In this document: in pieces, positions 11,265 to 22,830 of the stretch
How the letters are laid out: every line of letters starts with the position of its first letter
How positions within the stretch are numbered: the stretch's first letter is position 1
NCBI GenBank assembly: GCA_943737045.1
Contig: CALSFV010000224.1
Location: forward strand, 868,001 to 932,000
Reading direction: 5' to 3'
DNA from: Parapristionchus giblindavisi
Taxonomy: Eukaryota > Nematoda > Chromadorea > Rhabditida > Diplogasteridae
DNA length: 64,000 bases
Notes under the pieces: generated by a model
What the model was told of the DNA's origin: nothing
Databases searched by the model: none
What the model saw: the letters and a program-made list of their open reading frames with translations, nothing else
Program-made: the position numbers and the translations under genes

Positions 11265-12836
11265 TGGTTCTAATGTTCAGATATTGATTCGTGATATATC
11301 TGAAGCTTGCTATGAGTATTGAAAGTACAGATTTAAGGCATGTAACGAGTGCCTATCCGATTAGCATACTTCACTATCTCAATTCCCATTGTCCCTCACT
11401 CTAATCTACATACAATATAAACAATATGTACTCCGTGTTAATCGTTGCGGGAGTTCGTCATGCAAACTCGACGGTCTCCTTCTTTAACTGCTATTCATAT
11501 ATTATACTATCATTTACTTGCTTTTCTTATTTTTCATGTTTCTGAACCACATAATTTAAGGATAAATATTGTAATACTATATTGGATACTTACATATTAT
11601 TGTAAGCGTTGAAAAGTGAATGAAAGTTTGTTTGCTATTTTATTCGAATGTAAGGGAAATTACTCCAAAGGAAGAATCGATCTCAAGCGAAATATGAAAT
11701 TCTTCATCTATTTCATTACAGAGTATACATTACATTACATTACAGGTTCCTACAGAGTCTACAGAGTAGTCTACAGAGTAGCCATTTTTTCTTTGAAAGG
11801 CAGACAAGCGAGAGAGCATTAATTTTGAGAGAGTATATATTTTGAGCCAAAATTCCATCACAAATTCATTCATTCGAAATTAAAAATTAAAAATTAAAAA
11901 ATTCAAATTCCATAAGGAAGAGAATACTGTCATTACTAGGTTGGACACTTGAGATACTACCAATTGTAAAAATTCTATATCTCCATCTATATCTCTGTAA
12001 GAAGGAGTCTCTACATCTCTATCATGGCCAGGTAACGTTCGTATATCGACCAATGTATTTAACAGTTATATCAATGTCCCTTGGACAACATTTTGTGCAT
12101 TGTCCATGCTTCCGCATGTCTGCATGTCCTTAAACGTCTCTGTCCGTCAGTTTAGTTGTTTTGGTGTTCTCTGGGGAAGTATGTAGATCAACCAATCAGC
12201 GTTAAGAGGGGGGATGCTTGGCTCATATTCTGAAAAACGCTAAAGAAATCATGTTTATAAACAATTTTTAACAATAACCATTTATGGTTGTTCTTAAAAA
12301 TTGAAATTTTGTACTATGGATGAGAAAAAATCGGCAAAAGAGAATGGACATAACAGGATTCTAACCTACAACATATGAGAAGTTGTTGATTTTAAAGTCG
12401 GGAACATCCTACGAACTTTCATTTTTGTGAATTCTCGAATTTTCAAACAATTTTAAGCGGAAAAGAAAAGTGAATGCAATGTAATAAAATCAGATTTAAT
12501 CTAATTTGCATACTTGTCTTCTCTTTTCTAATCCTTACTTCTTCCAACCATTTTCATAATTCACACTGGCTCCGATCGGTCGCTTTCTATGAGATGGTAA
12601 GGATTGTAGAAATCTTTTTTAAATTAATTTTATTATATTAATGCTATATATTTTATAGAATATTTTTATTATAGTAATAAATTATATATATTAAGTCCTT
12701 AACAACGATCGTCTCCGTTTCGTCGGTAATCAATAAAAGGAACGATGATGAATCACCCATTGGAGTAAGTTGTTAGACTAGAGAAAGTGTATAGTCGTAC
12801 TTTAACGCAGTTCAGTCTCTTTGTAGTATTAAATGC
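11265..12836. other. Intergenic DNA between the RING gene and the coiled-coil gene (unit A)
   Basis: No gene is recognised. The block is matched almost perfectly, inverted, by 31677-32902 in unit B, and less closely by 17400-18784 (unit C) and 58314-60640 (unit D). The near-identity of noncoding sequence around 11330-11510 with 32690-32850 points to a recent A/B duplication. Short TACATTACATTACATTACAG runs occur at 11727-11745. At 12535-12600 a conserved stretch ends in GATGGTAAGG and could be a 5' exon of the coiled-coil gene. Confidence 0.55.
12490..12520. other. Empty site of the 2.2-kb element at 29477-31674
   Basis: Here the unit reads CAGATTTAATCTAATTTGCA without interruption. In unit B the same site is split at TTA by the 2.2-kb foldback element, with TA on both sides. 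This pair gives the exact target and duplication for that element. Confidence 0.8.
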
Positions 12837-13012
12837 CTATGGTGATAGCTTTTGCAAATTTTTTTCAATTTCTGAGCTACAGTTGTAATTGATGTGGTAA
12901 TCACGAAAAGAACAGTAATATAATGAAAAGGAGGCGAAATAGTAGGAGTAAACAACGATAGTATTCGCTTCTATCCTTTTTTCGCAGTTATTGAACAGAG
13001 CAATTCCAAAGG
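12837..13012 (+). pseudogene. 5' stub of a coiled-coil gene copy (unit A), cut at a duplication junction
   Basis: This stretch matches, inverted, about 28960-29130, the region just ahead of the coiled-coil gene in unit B, including the acceptor-like TTTTTTCGCAG and GAACAGAGCAATTCCAAA. The match stops at about 13012, where the sequence switches to intron DNA of the oppositely oriented copy (compare 63760-63780). Unit A therefore lost its coiled-coil gene at this junction. Confidence 0.6.
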
Positions 13013-13288
13013 AAAATCCCATTATTCAAACACACGAAGACCTGCTTGCTAGGTAAATGATAATTCAAGGCCAATTCAATCCTTACAGCCTTCTTTGGAC
13101 CTACTTCACCTCGTGATCTGGTCAATTTCAATTCCCCCTTTCGGACGTCTTGGTGGGGTTCAAGACATTTATTTATTTATTTGACACACCTATGACAGGT
13201 GCGACAGCAAATACATGAGTGATAGAAGAATAATAATAACAATGATAGAAATGATTTGGGGAATGTGGGATAAGGAATTATGACTGAC
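13012..13288 (-). repeat. Repeat inside the last long intron of the coiled-coil gene (copy C), with ATTT tail
   Basis: This matches 63465-63780 in copy D in the same relative position after the Cys-rich exon. It includes a conserved stretch read on the minus strand as GTCGCACCTGTCATAGGTGT followed by AAATAAATAAATAAATG. The A-rich simple tail looks like the 3' end of a retroposed element inserted before the C/D duplication. Confidence 0.55.
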
Positions 13289-13450
13289 CTGACTTCCATG
13301 ACCACAGTCATGACATGAACAGTTGCAGCAGCTAAAGTCAGAGTGAAGAACGGAGACCTTAACTTGGACTTAGTACTTAACGAGGACTTAAGACTTAAGT
13401 AAGTGCGTTTGCTAAGTACCTGAGACGGAGTCGAAATGGGTAGAGATTCA
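13289..13450 (-). pseudogene. Displaced 3' exons of coiled-coil gene copy C
   Basis: 13450-13420 is the second half of the exon interrupted at 15598. After a donor GTACTT and a short intron, 13331-13289 is the Cys-rich exon (frame CCNCSCHDCGHGSQ). The order and strand are as in copies B and D, but separated from the 5' part by the 2145-bp insertion. Confidence 0.7.
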
Positions 13451-13738
13451 CACTCACAGCGAACTGTCTCATATATGAGACACTCAGTCGCGAAGTAAGC
13501 TTGATTCGCGACTGAGTGACTCACATATGAGACAATTGGAGTGGCTAAGGCCGTGAGCGAGGATAGAAAGCAATGAGACATTTGGTGTCTCATATTTGAG
13601 AGACTCACCTACTCTTTTAACTAGAGTAAGAGTAAACGTATATTGGCAAAAAATTTTGCCCTTAACGATGTTTTCTCGAAAAAATATTATGACAAATGAG
13701 AGTAGCGAAAGTAGTAGAAATCAATGGAATATTTTCAG

Positions 13739-13938
13739 TGTGAAGATCATTCTTACCATTCATCAGATCAGAGTCAAACTGAACCCAACGAGATTTCTGC
13801 CAGAACATTCCGGAACATTATCGAGGTTAGATCAGAGATCAAAGATCAAAGATCAAACTACATTTTGAATCCTTGCAGACTATTCGTCAGTGTCGAGGCG
13901 GTGCTGTGGCAGAGTATGGGAGTGATTGTACTGAGTAG
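13739..13938 (+). pseudogene. Last two exons of a coiled-coil gene, carried inside the 2.1-kb insertion
   Basis: Exon 13739-13825 follows a good TATTTTCAG acceptor and encodes CEDHSYHSSDQSQTEPNE onward, ending in IIE. Exon 13879-13938 follows CTTGCAG and encodes TIRQCRGGAVAEYGSDCTE and a TAG stop. The same two exons occur intact in order at 26662-26576 and 26522-26463 (copy B). Upstream exons are absent, so this is a captured fragment. Its upstream intron resembles copy D (TTTTCTCGAAAAAATAT) rather than B. Confidence 0.8.
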
Positions 13939-14039
13939 ATCAATATCGATTTATTGATCACTCAATCGATCGACCATTGTCTTTCACCAAAATAGCATAA
14001 AACGTCACTTCCACTTCAAAGTCTTTTTATGTCACACTT

Positions 14040-14090
14040 GTCACGGTTTTATCAAATAAATAAATATATAAATAAATAAATAATTCTTTT
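14040..14090. repeat. AAATAAATA simple tail
   Basis: The stretch TCAAATAAATAAATATATAA and onward is a low-complexity tail. A matching copy (reverse complement) lies at about 26313-26355. Confidence 0.7.
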
Positions 14091-14660
14091 CATCTCTACC
14101 GAACATAAAACGTCCAATGTGATTTATTATTGATAAAATACTGTTCGGTAATGAAACATTTCATTGTACGTGATATTTTATTAATTTCATATTTGATTTT
14201 GATTTACTCAAGCCAAAAAATGAAATAGCAATACGGTCCAGCACACGCGCTCTCCCTGAATGCAGTCCGATATAGTTGATGTCGAATCGTTTTTATGAAG
14301 AGAATTTCAAAAAAATGTATATTTCATTAGTTGCTATCGTTGAGTTATCCAATAATTAATAGAACAACGCAGAAACTGAAAGTATTAGTTGACCTTGGAT
14401 AGTTTCTCATCCCATTGGTTCTCAGTCAGGGGTTTTTCATACGCTCAGTTTTCATACGGTAGCCTCCTGAACGGTGATTTCCATTACAGAGAATATACGA
14501 AACAACATAACAAGATGCTCTGACAATGAGAATATTGTATAATAATTTATCACACATTGTATAACCCACAGAAAAATTTTTTAAAAAAACAACATGGAAA
14601 TGTGTTATATGAGAAAAGAAGTAATACAACTAGATAAGTAAAAGACATAATGATTGTTGA

Positions 14661-15185
14661 TTATTTCTCTGCCTTGCAACACCACGTTGATACCTGAAAG
14701 TAGTCATCATTTATCGATTTAAATATTAGCAGTTTCTCACTTTAAACACCAACTTAATGTGTTTCTCTTGTAACGCTCTCTGCTCCAATTCCAATGTAGC
14801 ATTTCTATTCAATAGTTCTTCTTTCTCCTTCAAAAATTCTTCCTTCGCCTTTTCCAATTCTTCATTTTTCCTCAAAAGCTCTTCATTTTTCTTTTCCAAT
14901 TCTTCATTTTTCCTAAGAAGTTCTTCTTCATGCATTATTTTGGCATTTATCTAAAATATGTTTTTTTTTTTAAAAACAACACTATATTTCATGAGAATAT
15001 GATATACAACGACAAATAAATTTATAAATATAATACAGCATATAGATCATCTACATTTTAAACTTACAAGATACTTCTCGTGCAATTGAGCAGAGAAAAG
15101 ACGAACATTAGCCTTTCGAAAGTTCGTTTGTACGTTCATTATTCCATTAAAATTAATTCCAACAATTCTCGACCCCGTGTCCAAT
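14661..15185 (-). pseudogene. RING-family 3' fragment without RING (paralogue H), Glu/Lys coiled coil
   Basis: Three exons join in frame: 15185-15068 encodes the cluster-specific block with RIVGINFNGIMNVQT and the SAQLHEKYL end; 14950-14741 encodes a coiled coil with repeats of LLRKNEELEK and KEEFLKEKEELL; 14693-14661 encodes VSTWCCKAEK and a stop. It corresponds to exon 8 of the full genes followed by a longer, different helix and a terminator before any RING. The N-terminal exons are missing because the piece lies in the 2.1-kb insertion. A sister copy with two compensating-size 8-nt indels is at 25156-25696. Without a start it is probably not expressed on its own. Confidence 0.72.
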
Positions 15186-15597
15186 CTTGAATAAAATAAC
15201 GTAACAAATTATCTATGAAAACCTTCATAAAACGATAAACCAATGTATTAGGCATAACGTTTGCTGCGGGTCTGAAAGGAATCGGAACTAAATCAAAATA
15301 AGGAAATTAATATATGATATATTGCAAAGCTGCTTGCGCAGGAACCATAATTTTAGAACACCCGCCCTCAGAACGGTAGGGTCTCAAAATCGGTCCTCCC
15401 CAAAAAAAATTATTGTATGCCCTGAGGGCAAATGACGAGCTACGACTACCATAATCTGGGGATAAACACTGATTGTCTCATAACTGCTTTGAGTCATCAA
15501 CTGTCTCATATGTGAGACACACCGCAATGATGAGCCAATTTTTTCCGAGACAATCTAGTGAGACATTCACTATCTAAGTAATTTCGCTGTGAGTGCA

Positions 15598-17296
15598 GGA
15601 AGCGGAAGAAGATTATCGATTGATTGAGAGACTATTGTCTCACGACTAGTTGTCGATTCTTAAAGTAATATTAATCATAATCATTTGTGTTTTTGTAGTT
15701 AAATCATAGCCCCAAGCTAATTTGAAACCCTTAAAGTGACACCCAAACGTATTTTGAAACTCTCCGCTCTGGTAACACTCTCTCGCTTTTTTGTCTACGA
15801 GAGTATTACCAAAGCGGAGGGTAAAATTAAGTTGGGTATGCCTTAACATACATAGTTATTTTAAAAGCTAGCAAAAAGACTAAATCGTACTTTGCAATGC
15901 GATCGGTAATACAACGTATTCTTGGAACATATTCGTTTGCTCACATAAGCAAATTTAGAATCTCCATTTTGGACACTATTTCGTATGACATGAAGATTAA
16001 ATAGATGTGGCATATTGAACAATTTCAAATTTAATTTTAAGAAACTTCAATATTGAAATTAATAAAATTTGTACGAATCTCACCATTGACGATTTGCATC
16101 TCCGTGCTGTTTGTGGTGACTGTTGTAGTCGAATTCGATACGATATTCTGTCGGGTCTCAGGTTGAATTGAAGCGAGTGCAATGACTTCTTCCTAATATT
16201 ATTATTATTATAAATAATTATATTATTGTAACAAAATAATAATGATGATAATAATATCATAATATTATAATTGTACCGTTTAGGGTTACGATAACTCGAC
16301 TAAAGGAACCGCAAATTAGAAAGTGAATACGGTAGGGATAATGTATGTTGGGTCACAGTACCTTGAGAATAGCCAGCTTCCTCTCGACTTCTCGCAGCTC
16401 TTGCTCAGCTTTGGCACGTTCAGCCGCGGCTTCTTTGCCGATCAGTCTGAAATGTCGACGAGGGGTTACGGTATCTGATCAGGGTTACGGTATGTGTACG
16501 GTATCACACCAATCTGGTCACCAACTTCTTGGTATCCTTGAAGAATTCACGGCGCTCACGCGAGTTTTCGATGGTTTTGCGAATCTCGGTAAGTTCCACA
16601 TGAAAAAAACATGCCATTTATCAATAGTCATGATTAGGATCCACAAATCGATAAATAAGGAAGGTCAACCGATAATTAGTTATGACGCAAAACTATTTGT
16701 CCATTGTTATTCAAAAAATTAATAAAGTAGACTCGTTACATGACTGGCCTGAAGTCTTCTCTCCGAAAGAGCAATAATCTCATCCACATGACGTCTTTAA
16801 TAATCATATAATAATTATTTATTTAAAATTTTGACAAATGTATCTAGTAACCTTTTGATGTGCAGATCATCTAGAAGGTTATCGATTGATTTGAGAAGCG
16901 AAGCTAAAGTTGTATTCATCGATGAGTGTACAGCAGAGTTGGCGAGGATCTTGAGAGATCAAAGATCAGATATCGCAGATCAAAGATCAAATATCAATCA
17001 CTACCTCGTTCTTTCTCTCCTGCAACAGCTCAACCCAGGCATAAATACCATTAGCGTACTCTGCCTCTCTCGTTCTGCCCCGTCTTACTTCATCAGATAG
17101 TTCAAGGATACGAGCACGCTCCTAAACGGAAAACATTAGGGATTACTGTATATTGATTTATTGATCGTGCCATGGCTATCTGATTGTGGAGCTTGGTCTC
17201 TCGGTTCTTCTCGATATCTGTGGCTCGTTCGGCTAGTTCAACCTTCTCACGAAGCTGCTTTACTCCTTGAACGGCAGTGGAGAACTTGGTTTCGAC
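15598..17296 (-). pseudogene. Coiled-coil gene, copy C, split by the 2.1-kb insertion
   Basis: Exons match copy B one for one: 17296-17171, 17121-17005, 16949-16852, 16794-16740, 16584-16508, 16446-16362, 16192-16084. They encode the coiled-coil body (VETK start, QLRE, RRLQASH, RERREFF, AERAKAEQEL). The first intron here begins GC rather than GT. The next exon starts near 15650 but is cut at 15598 by the insertion. Its remainder (13450-13420) and the Cys-rich exon (13331-13289) lie beyond it on the same strand, and the last two exons are not found in this copy. It is broken as written unless the insertion is spliced out. Confidence 0.72.
15700..15848. mobile_element. MITE of the AAGTGACACCC family
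   Basis: It has the CCCCAAGCTAATTT type end and the inner CTCTCTCGCTTTTTTGTCTA box shared with 4192-4340. It lies in the intron before the split exon of coiled-coil copy C and is absent from copy B at that place. Confidence 0.6.
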
Positions 17297-18784
17297 CTCA
17301 AATATTCAAATTTATTGTGTAAATATCTGTTAGAAAGTTGCGAAAAGACAAGAAAAGTGGGAACAGTCTCCTTGTTTTGCACACTCTTTAGCCTCTTTTC
17401 TGTTCCTCTTTATAATGAACACCACATCAATTACAACTAAACTATTGCTAGTGGAAAAGTTATAGCAAAGAACAAAGCAGAATCACCAGGAACATTCTAG
17501 ACTACAAAGAGACTACACTGCGTTAAAGTACGATTCTAGATGAGTGAGACATATTTCTCTAGTCTATCAACTTACTCCAATATGTGATTCATCATCGGTC
17601 CTTTTAGTGAATTTGGACGAAACAGAGACGATCGTTGTTAAGGACTTAATACATATATAATTTATTGCTATACTAAAAATATTTTGTAAAATAAAGTTCT
17701 AACACCCCTAAATATTTGAAAAAAACATAGTTGCTAAAATAGTATTTTTAACAATCCTTACCATCTTATTGTGAGCGACCGATCGAAGCCAGTGTGAATT
17801 ATGAAAATGGTTGGAAGAAGTAAGGATTAGAAAAAGAGAAGACAAGTATGCAAATTTCATTAAATCTGATTTTATTGCATTACATTCACTGTTATTTTCC
17901 TCTTAAAATTGTTTGAACATTCGAGAATTCAAAAAAATGAAGAAGCCAATGTTCGTAGGATGTTCCCCTTAAAATCAACAACATCTCAAATGATGTAGGT
18001 TCGAATCCTTTTATGTCCATTCCCTTTTGCTGATTTTTCTCATCCATAGCACAAAATTTCAATTTCTGTTAAAATTTATGTTAAATTGTTTATAAATAAA
18101 CATGATTTCTTTAGCTGGGGTTTCTGAATATTAGCCATCGATCCCTCTTTTTCCCCCGAGAACTCTTTTTACTTTCTCCAGAGAACAATGGAATTTGAAT
18201 TTATACATTTTAAATTTTAAATTTCGAATGAATGCATTTAGAATTGAACTTTGTGTCAATATATATACTCTCACAATTAATGCTCTCTCGCTTGTTGTCT
18301 TTTCAAAGAAAAATGACTTGCACCAGAATACTATGTAATGAAATAGATGCAGAATTTCATATTTCGTTGGAGATTCTTCATTTGGAGTAATTTCCCTCTT
18401 AGGAATATAATAGCATGCAAACATTCATTCACTTTTCGATGCTTACAATAATATGTAAGTATCCAAGATAGTATTACAATATTTATCCTTAAATTATGTG
18501 GTTCAGAAATATGAAAAATAAGAAAAACAAGAAAAATGATATTATAATATATGAATAGCACTTAAAGAAGGAGACCGTCGAGTTTGCATGACGAACTACC
18601 ACAACGATTAACACGGAGTACATATTGTTTATATTGTATGGAAATTAGAGTGAGGGACAATGGGAATTGAGATAGTGAAATGTGCTAATCGGATAGGCAC
18701 TCGTTACATGCCTTAAATCAGTACTTTCAATGCTCATAGCAAGCTTCAGATATATCATGAATCAATATCTGACCATTAGAAGCA
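17297..18784. other. Intergenic DNA between RING gene C and its coiled-coil neighbour
   Basis: No gene is recognised. The order of conserved blocks follows units A, B and D in reverse: the stretch with CGATCGTTGTTAAGGACTTA (about 17630-17650), the ACCATCTTATTGTGAGCGAC block (17760), then ATGCATTTAGAATTG and the ACATAATTTAAGGATAAATA block (about 18480-18500). Confidence 0.5.
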
Positions 18785-20611
18785 TTAGAATGCAGATAAT
18801 TGTTCCTGAAAACAAAACGATGAAAACGAATAATGGCGCCTTTGTTAAACAAATATATTTAACTTACACGAATGTTTCGAATTGCTGTATCGATTGATTC
18901 AATGATAATATTAGCAGATTGAATGAATGTATCACTGAATTCATCTACTGTCGATTTCAATTCGTTAGCTTCCTAAATTTAGTTTTCCCCCTTAGAATAA
19001 TCATTTTACAGTATTACCTCCGGTGAGAAAATAGAATCAGCAGCAGTAGAAATTTGTTCCCGGAGTTGAATATTTGGCAGTTTCTGAAAGATAAAGTTAT
19101 AAACATTGCAAGCAAAATCGATTGAATTATTGATTACCCCTTCAAGTTCTTTCTGTAAATCAATCAATAGTTTATACTTCGATAATATTTCTTCTTTTTT
19201 CGATTCCATTTCTTCTTTTTTTATTCTCACATAATCTCGTGACTCTGTACGGAGCTGAATGGAGCTAATTGTTACTGTGAAATCGGGCAAGTTTATAATT
19301 TAAACCTTCTCATTATATCTAATTGTTGGATGCCCAACATGGGGTTCTTCGAAACAGCAATTACCACAAATCGGTTGATTATACTGAAAAATATTGGATC
19401 GGAGAAATAGAAAAAAATAAGAAAATACTGTTTCACTATTACTAAGAATTAATGACTACAACTAATGCTTCTGACAAGAGATTTAAAATTAATTTTCTTA
19501 CCTCAATACAATTTATGTCAGTACAAATTCTAATTTTAGAAGCTTCAACATTCTGAAATTTATTTTAAATTATAAGGAAGAAGGAGAATTTTATGAAGAC
19601 GAGTTTATCTGAGTAGTATACCTCATTACAATGAAAACAATCAATAGAGCTTTTATGTTTAATATCTTCCGCATTTTCCTTCAGTTCTGCCAGTTCTGTG
19701 TTAAAATAAACTTGAAATTACTTCAAAGCGAAAGCGAAAAACTCACTGAGAGCAAGTCTACTGATCGGGAAAAAATTTCCATTTACAGTTTTATTCTCTC
19801 TTCGACAATTTGGGCAGAGATAGCTATGAAAATTTACTTTACAATAAATACGCAATAAATAAATCGAACCTGTCATCTTTTTTAATTGCTTCAATGCATT
19901 TTAAACAGAATGTATGACCACAGTGAAAAGTGTGAGGAATTCTCAAGTTCGAATCTGTAATACAAAAATATTAAAATTTATAAACGCGATCGAGCAATAA
20001 ACGGATATTGATTAGTTGATAACCCACAACACGACTACTATGTAGAACTTTTTATAAGCACAATATTGAGTGAATGGTATTTCAGCTTACCGAATTTTTC
20101 AGCACATATTTCACAGCTTTGGAGATCCACAATTTCAGAATTCAGCGAGCCTTCTTTTCTAGATTTCAAAGATGACCTCTTCTGAAAATAAAAATAACGC
20201 TGAGAACTTGCATTTGGGATGAAAATTGCAAGGGAGAACTCTACCTTCTCGGAAAACTACCAGTAAACTTAACTTATGATAAATTCATTTATAATCCAAC
20301 CTCATTCAATAATATATCGTAGTTCAATCTTAATTCTTTTATTTGCTCATTTTCTTCCTCCAATTCTCTGTTTCTCTTCTCAAGTAATGCAATTTTCCCC
20401 TCAAAATCTAGATGCTTCTGAAAAAGGAAAAAATTAAGGTAATATTAAGAAGGTTCAAGGAATAAACGTACAGTATACTTATCGGGTAATTGGGCAGAGT
20501 ATAGATATGATGGAGCATCCGGTACAAAGATGTTAGTTTGTATCGTCATAAATCCATTCTCATCAATTCCAACTATTCTATTATTCATTGGCACGCTGGA
20601 ATAAGAAAATT

Positions 20612-20681
<70 letters not shown>

Positions 20682-22031
20682 TTTATACGTATTCATAAAT
20701 ATATATAAATATATATAAAACGCGTGTGATGAAAGAAAAAGAAACGAAATGAAACGATAATGAAGATGATAATGTAAGTTATCATGTACTCTAACTTGGA
20801 AAGTGCGATTTTGGAGATACCCGCTATGTAATTTGTAGTTTTTGTCGAAAGACCAATCTTGCTTAGTTTCATTACAAGCTTATTGTGAGATTATTGTGAG
20901 GAATAATCTGTTTTATGTTCTAAAAATAAAATTTAAATGCAACTTACTTTGTCTTTATAATTTCCCAAGAGAGATCATTCATATTCACTGCGACAAGTTC
21001 GTTATCATTGGAGAAATAAAAAATAAAATTGTTGAATACTACACTTCTTGTTTCCAACTATCAAAGTATTAATATAAATCACTTCAAAACTTAAACAATA
21101 CCATTGGTAATTCATTTTTCTCCAAATATTCGTGTGAATCTGATTTATATCGACGAATGGAGGACGAATTACTGTCTTCAAAAATAACGAATAAGAAATT
21201 CCTGCAAATTCATATTATTTGAATAACGAAAATTCCTAACGCTTTATAAATTCCATGGCACATTTAAACTTTAAAAAAAAACAAAAATAAAAATAAATAA
21301 ATAAAAATATTAAATCGTGACTAACCCGGATACACTAACACTGTTATCTTTAGCCATAAACTCTTCAGTCGTAATATTGAATTTAATTCCATTAGTTAAT
21401 CGATAATCCTCATTTAACGGAATAGCGAATATAGCATTCGGATGGTCAACTTTTTCAATGAAATAATAAAAACAATTAGGCTGCATGTGTGTTTTCACTC
21501 CTCTCTCAATCTGTAAAAGCTAGAATGTTGATTTTAAAATATTTTGATCTTTACCTTTACACTATCAGAGAGTACGATTTCACCATTTTCAATCTCTGCT
21601 CTCTTAATCACTTCATCCTAAAACTCACTTTTATTAAATAATCGGTCATTAAAGCTTCTTATGCATTAAAACTAACCTGGAGGTAAAATAACGATTTGCA
21701 GAACATTCCAAATAAAGCAATACACTCGATTGTATGTTCAATTCGTTTTAATCTTAAATCAATATATCAACATTATAATTAATTCTTATAAATAATATTT
21801 TTAAGATTAATAAATTTCATCATTGAATTAAATTGTGAGATAGCAAAACCAAACCCTTTCATCCATGTCACTAGAAGATGACCAATTGATGTCGTTTGAA
21901 CAAATTCATCTAAATTCGAAATTTTAAATTTAAATAAGTGCTTTTATTTTCATTTCTCTCATACCTCGAGATATTTGGAAGACAAATCGATTTTGAAATA
22001 TCGAAAATTCCTTATGCTTTGTAAATTCCAT
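18785..22031 (-). CDS. RING / B-box-like / coiled-coil protein, paralogue C (19 exons, about 552 aa)
   Basis: The exon plan is the same as gene A, on the minus strand, starting MEFTKHKEFSIFQ at 22031 and ending EQLSAF at 18785. Key exons: 1 at 22031-21965, the C3HC4 RING at about 20.18-19.75 kb (CEIC, HCGHTFCLKC, CPNC), the B-box-like finger at about 19.66-19.31 kb (CFHC, CGNC, HVGH) and the coiled coil at 19.25-18.79 kb. All junctions inspected are GT-AG and no in-frame stop was met. The intron before the MNNRIVGIDENG exon carries a (TAA)n run. The B-box reads VGHPT where others have VGHST. The likely role is E3 ubiquitin ligase, from domains only. It is convergent with gene A. Confidence 0.84.
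20611..20681. repeat. (TAA)n microsatellite in an intron of gene C
   Basis: About 70 bp of uninterrupted trinucleotide repeat lies between exons 7 and 8. Confidence 0.96.
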
Positions 22032-22739
22032 GGCTCTGTACAATATAGAAGATTTCCCGTAAAAATGAAGGGCCGAATATAATATTTCTTCAGAGAAGTG
22101 GAAAAATGTTTAGTTTCGTTTTCTCGAAGTAAATAACTTTACAAAAAAAAGATGAGAGAGAGAGTTCTTTGTCATGTTCTTCAACTAATATAAAATGGAA
22201 ATAAATAGTGTAAACATATAATTATAAAACGAGATAAATTTGGTGAATTATAAGTCCATATATTATTGGACCAAATGAAATGAGATAAGAGACTATTCAA
22301 TGATGGATGCTTCTTATCTCACTTGTCCTAGCTAGGTCACTCAGATAGGCTGCAACCTATTCTAGCCAGGTCACTGAGATTTACCGTAACTAACCCTTGT
22401 TAGGTCACTCATATAGAGAAAGAAAGGGGAAGGGAGAAGATAGATTATTTATCCCTATTTCGATGTTAGAATGATTTTCTTTCATGTACCACTGTTTCTT
22501 TTCGGGTTTTTAAAAAGATATCGAGAAAAAGATCTTTTTGAGCTCTACAGTTAATTTCAAATTAACAGTAATTGATTTCCTCTCATTAACAATTGGATGG
22601 GTATAAATATTTTTTGTCTATATTGACCAAACCATATACCATTCTTTTCTCATTGTTCTATTTTCAGTTCGTGGCATTGAAGATCATTAAAGGTTCGAGA
22701 GCCGGCTTTTTGTATCCACACATCTCACACAGAAAGTTC

Positions 22740-22830
22740 ACTTAAAATGTTAGCTAATTGATCATGGCCTCCATTTGCGCGCGAAGAGGAGACGCGTTAA
22801 TACGATCGGGCACTAACACCAATATTATTA
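22740..22830. repeat. Short repeat shared with the histone H2B fragment locus
   Basis: The stretch with CGCGCGAAGAGGAGACGC and CGATCGGGCACTAACACCAA recurs at about 46975-47030, next to the H2B fragment. Here it abuts the upstream end of unit C. It may be a piece of histone-cluster spacer moved with that fragment, or another repeat. Confidence 0.5.

Larger units (their letters stand above)
13451..15595. mobile_element. 2.1-kb insertion carrying pieces of both cluster gene families
   Basis: Copies B and D have an uninterrupted exon reading GAGATTCAGGAAGCGG (plus-strand sense). In copy C the same site is split after ATTCA by 2145 bp, with CA on both sides. The tips are inverted: CACTCACAGCGAA and TTCGCTGTGAGTG. 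Both ends carry TGTCTCATATRTGAGACA palindromes (about 13465, 15505). The middle (about 13640-15475) is host-derived: the last two exons of a coiled-coil gene (+) and the 3' half of a RING-family gene (-), the same convergent arrangement seen at 24.9-26.7 kb but inverted. The boundaries are firm; the mechanism is unknown. Confidence 0.75.

Noticed and set aside
13177..13608. 143-codon continuous minus-strand frame as a gene
   Set aside because: It runs through an exon, two introns and repeat DNA. Comparison with copies B and D shows that only two short exons in it are shared, in another frame.
14757..14954. Ser/Phe-rich frame opposite the coiled-coil exon of fragment H (also at 25394-25600)
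   Set aside because: It is the antisense shadow of the GAA/AAA-rich heptad repeats. The sense strand has splice sites and matches paralogues.
20445..20696. Tyr-run frame (and similar Asn, Ile, Leu/Phe runs at 51395-51760 and 48561-48767)
   Set aside because: These are translations of TAA, AAT and TTTA microsatellites.
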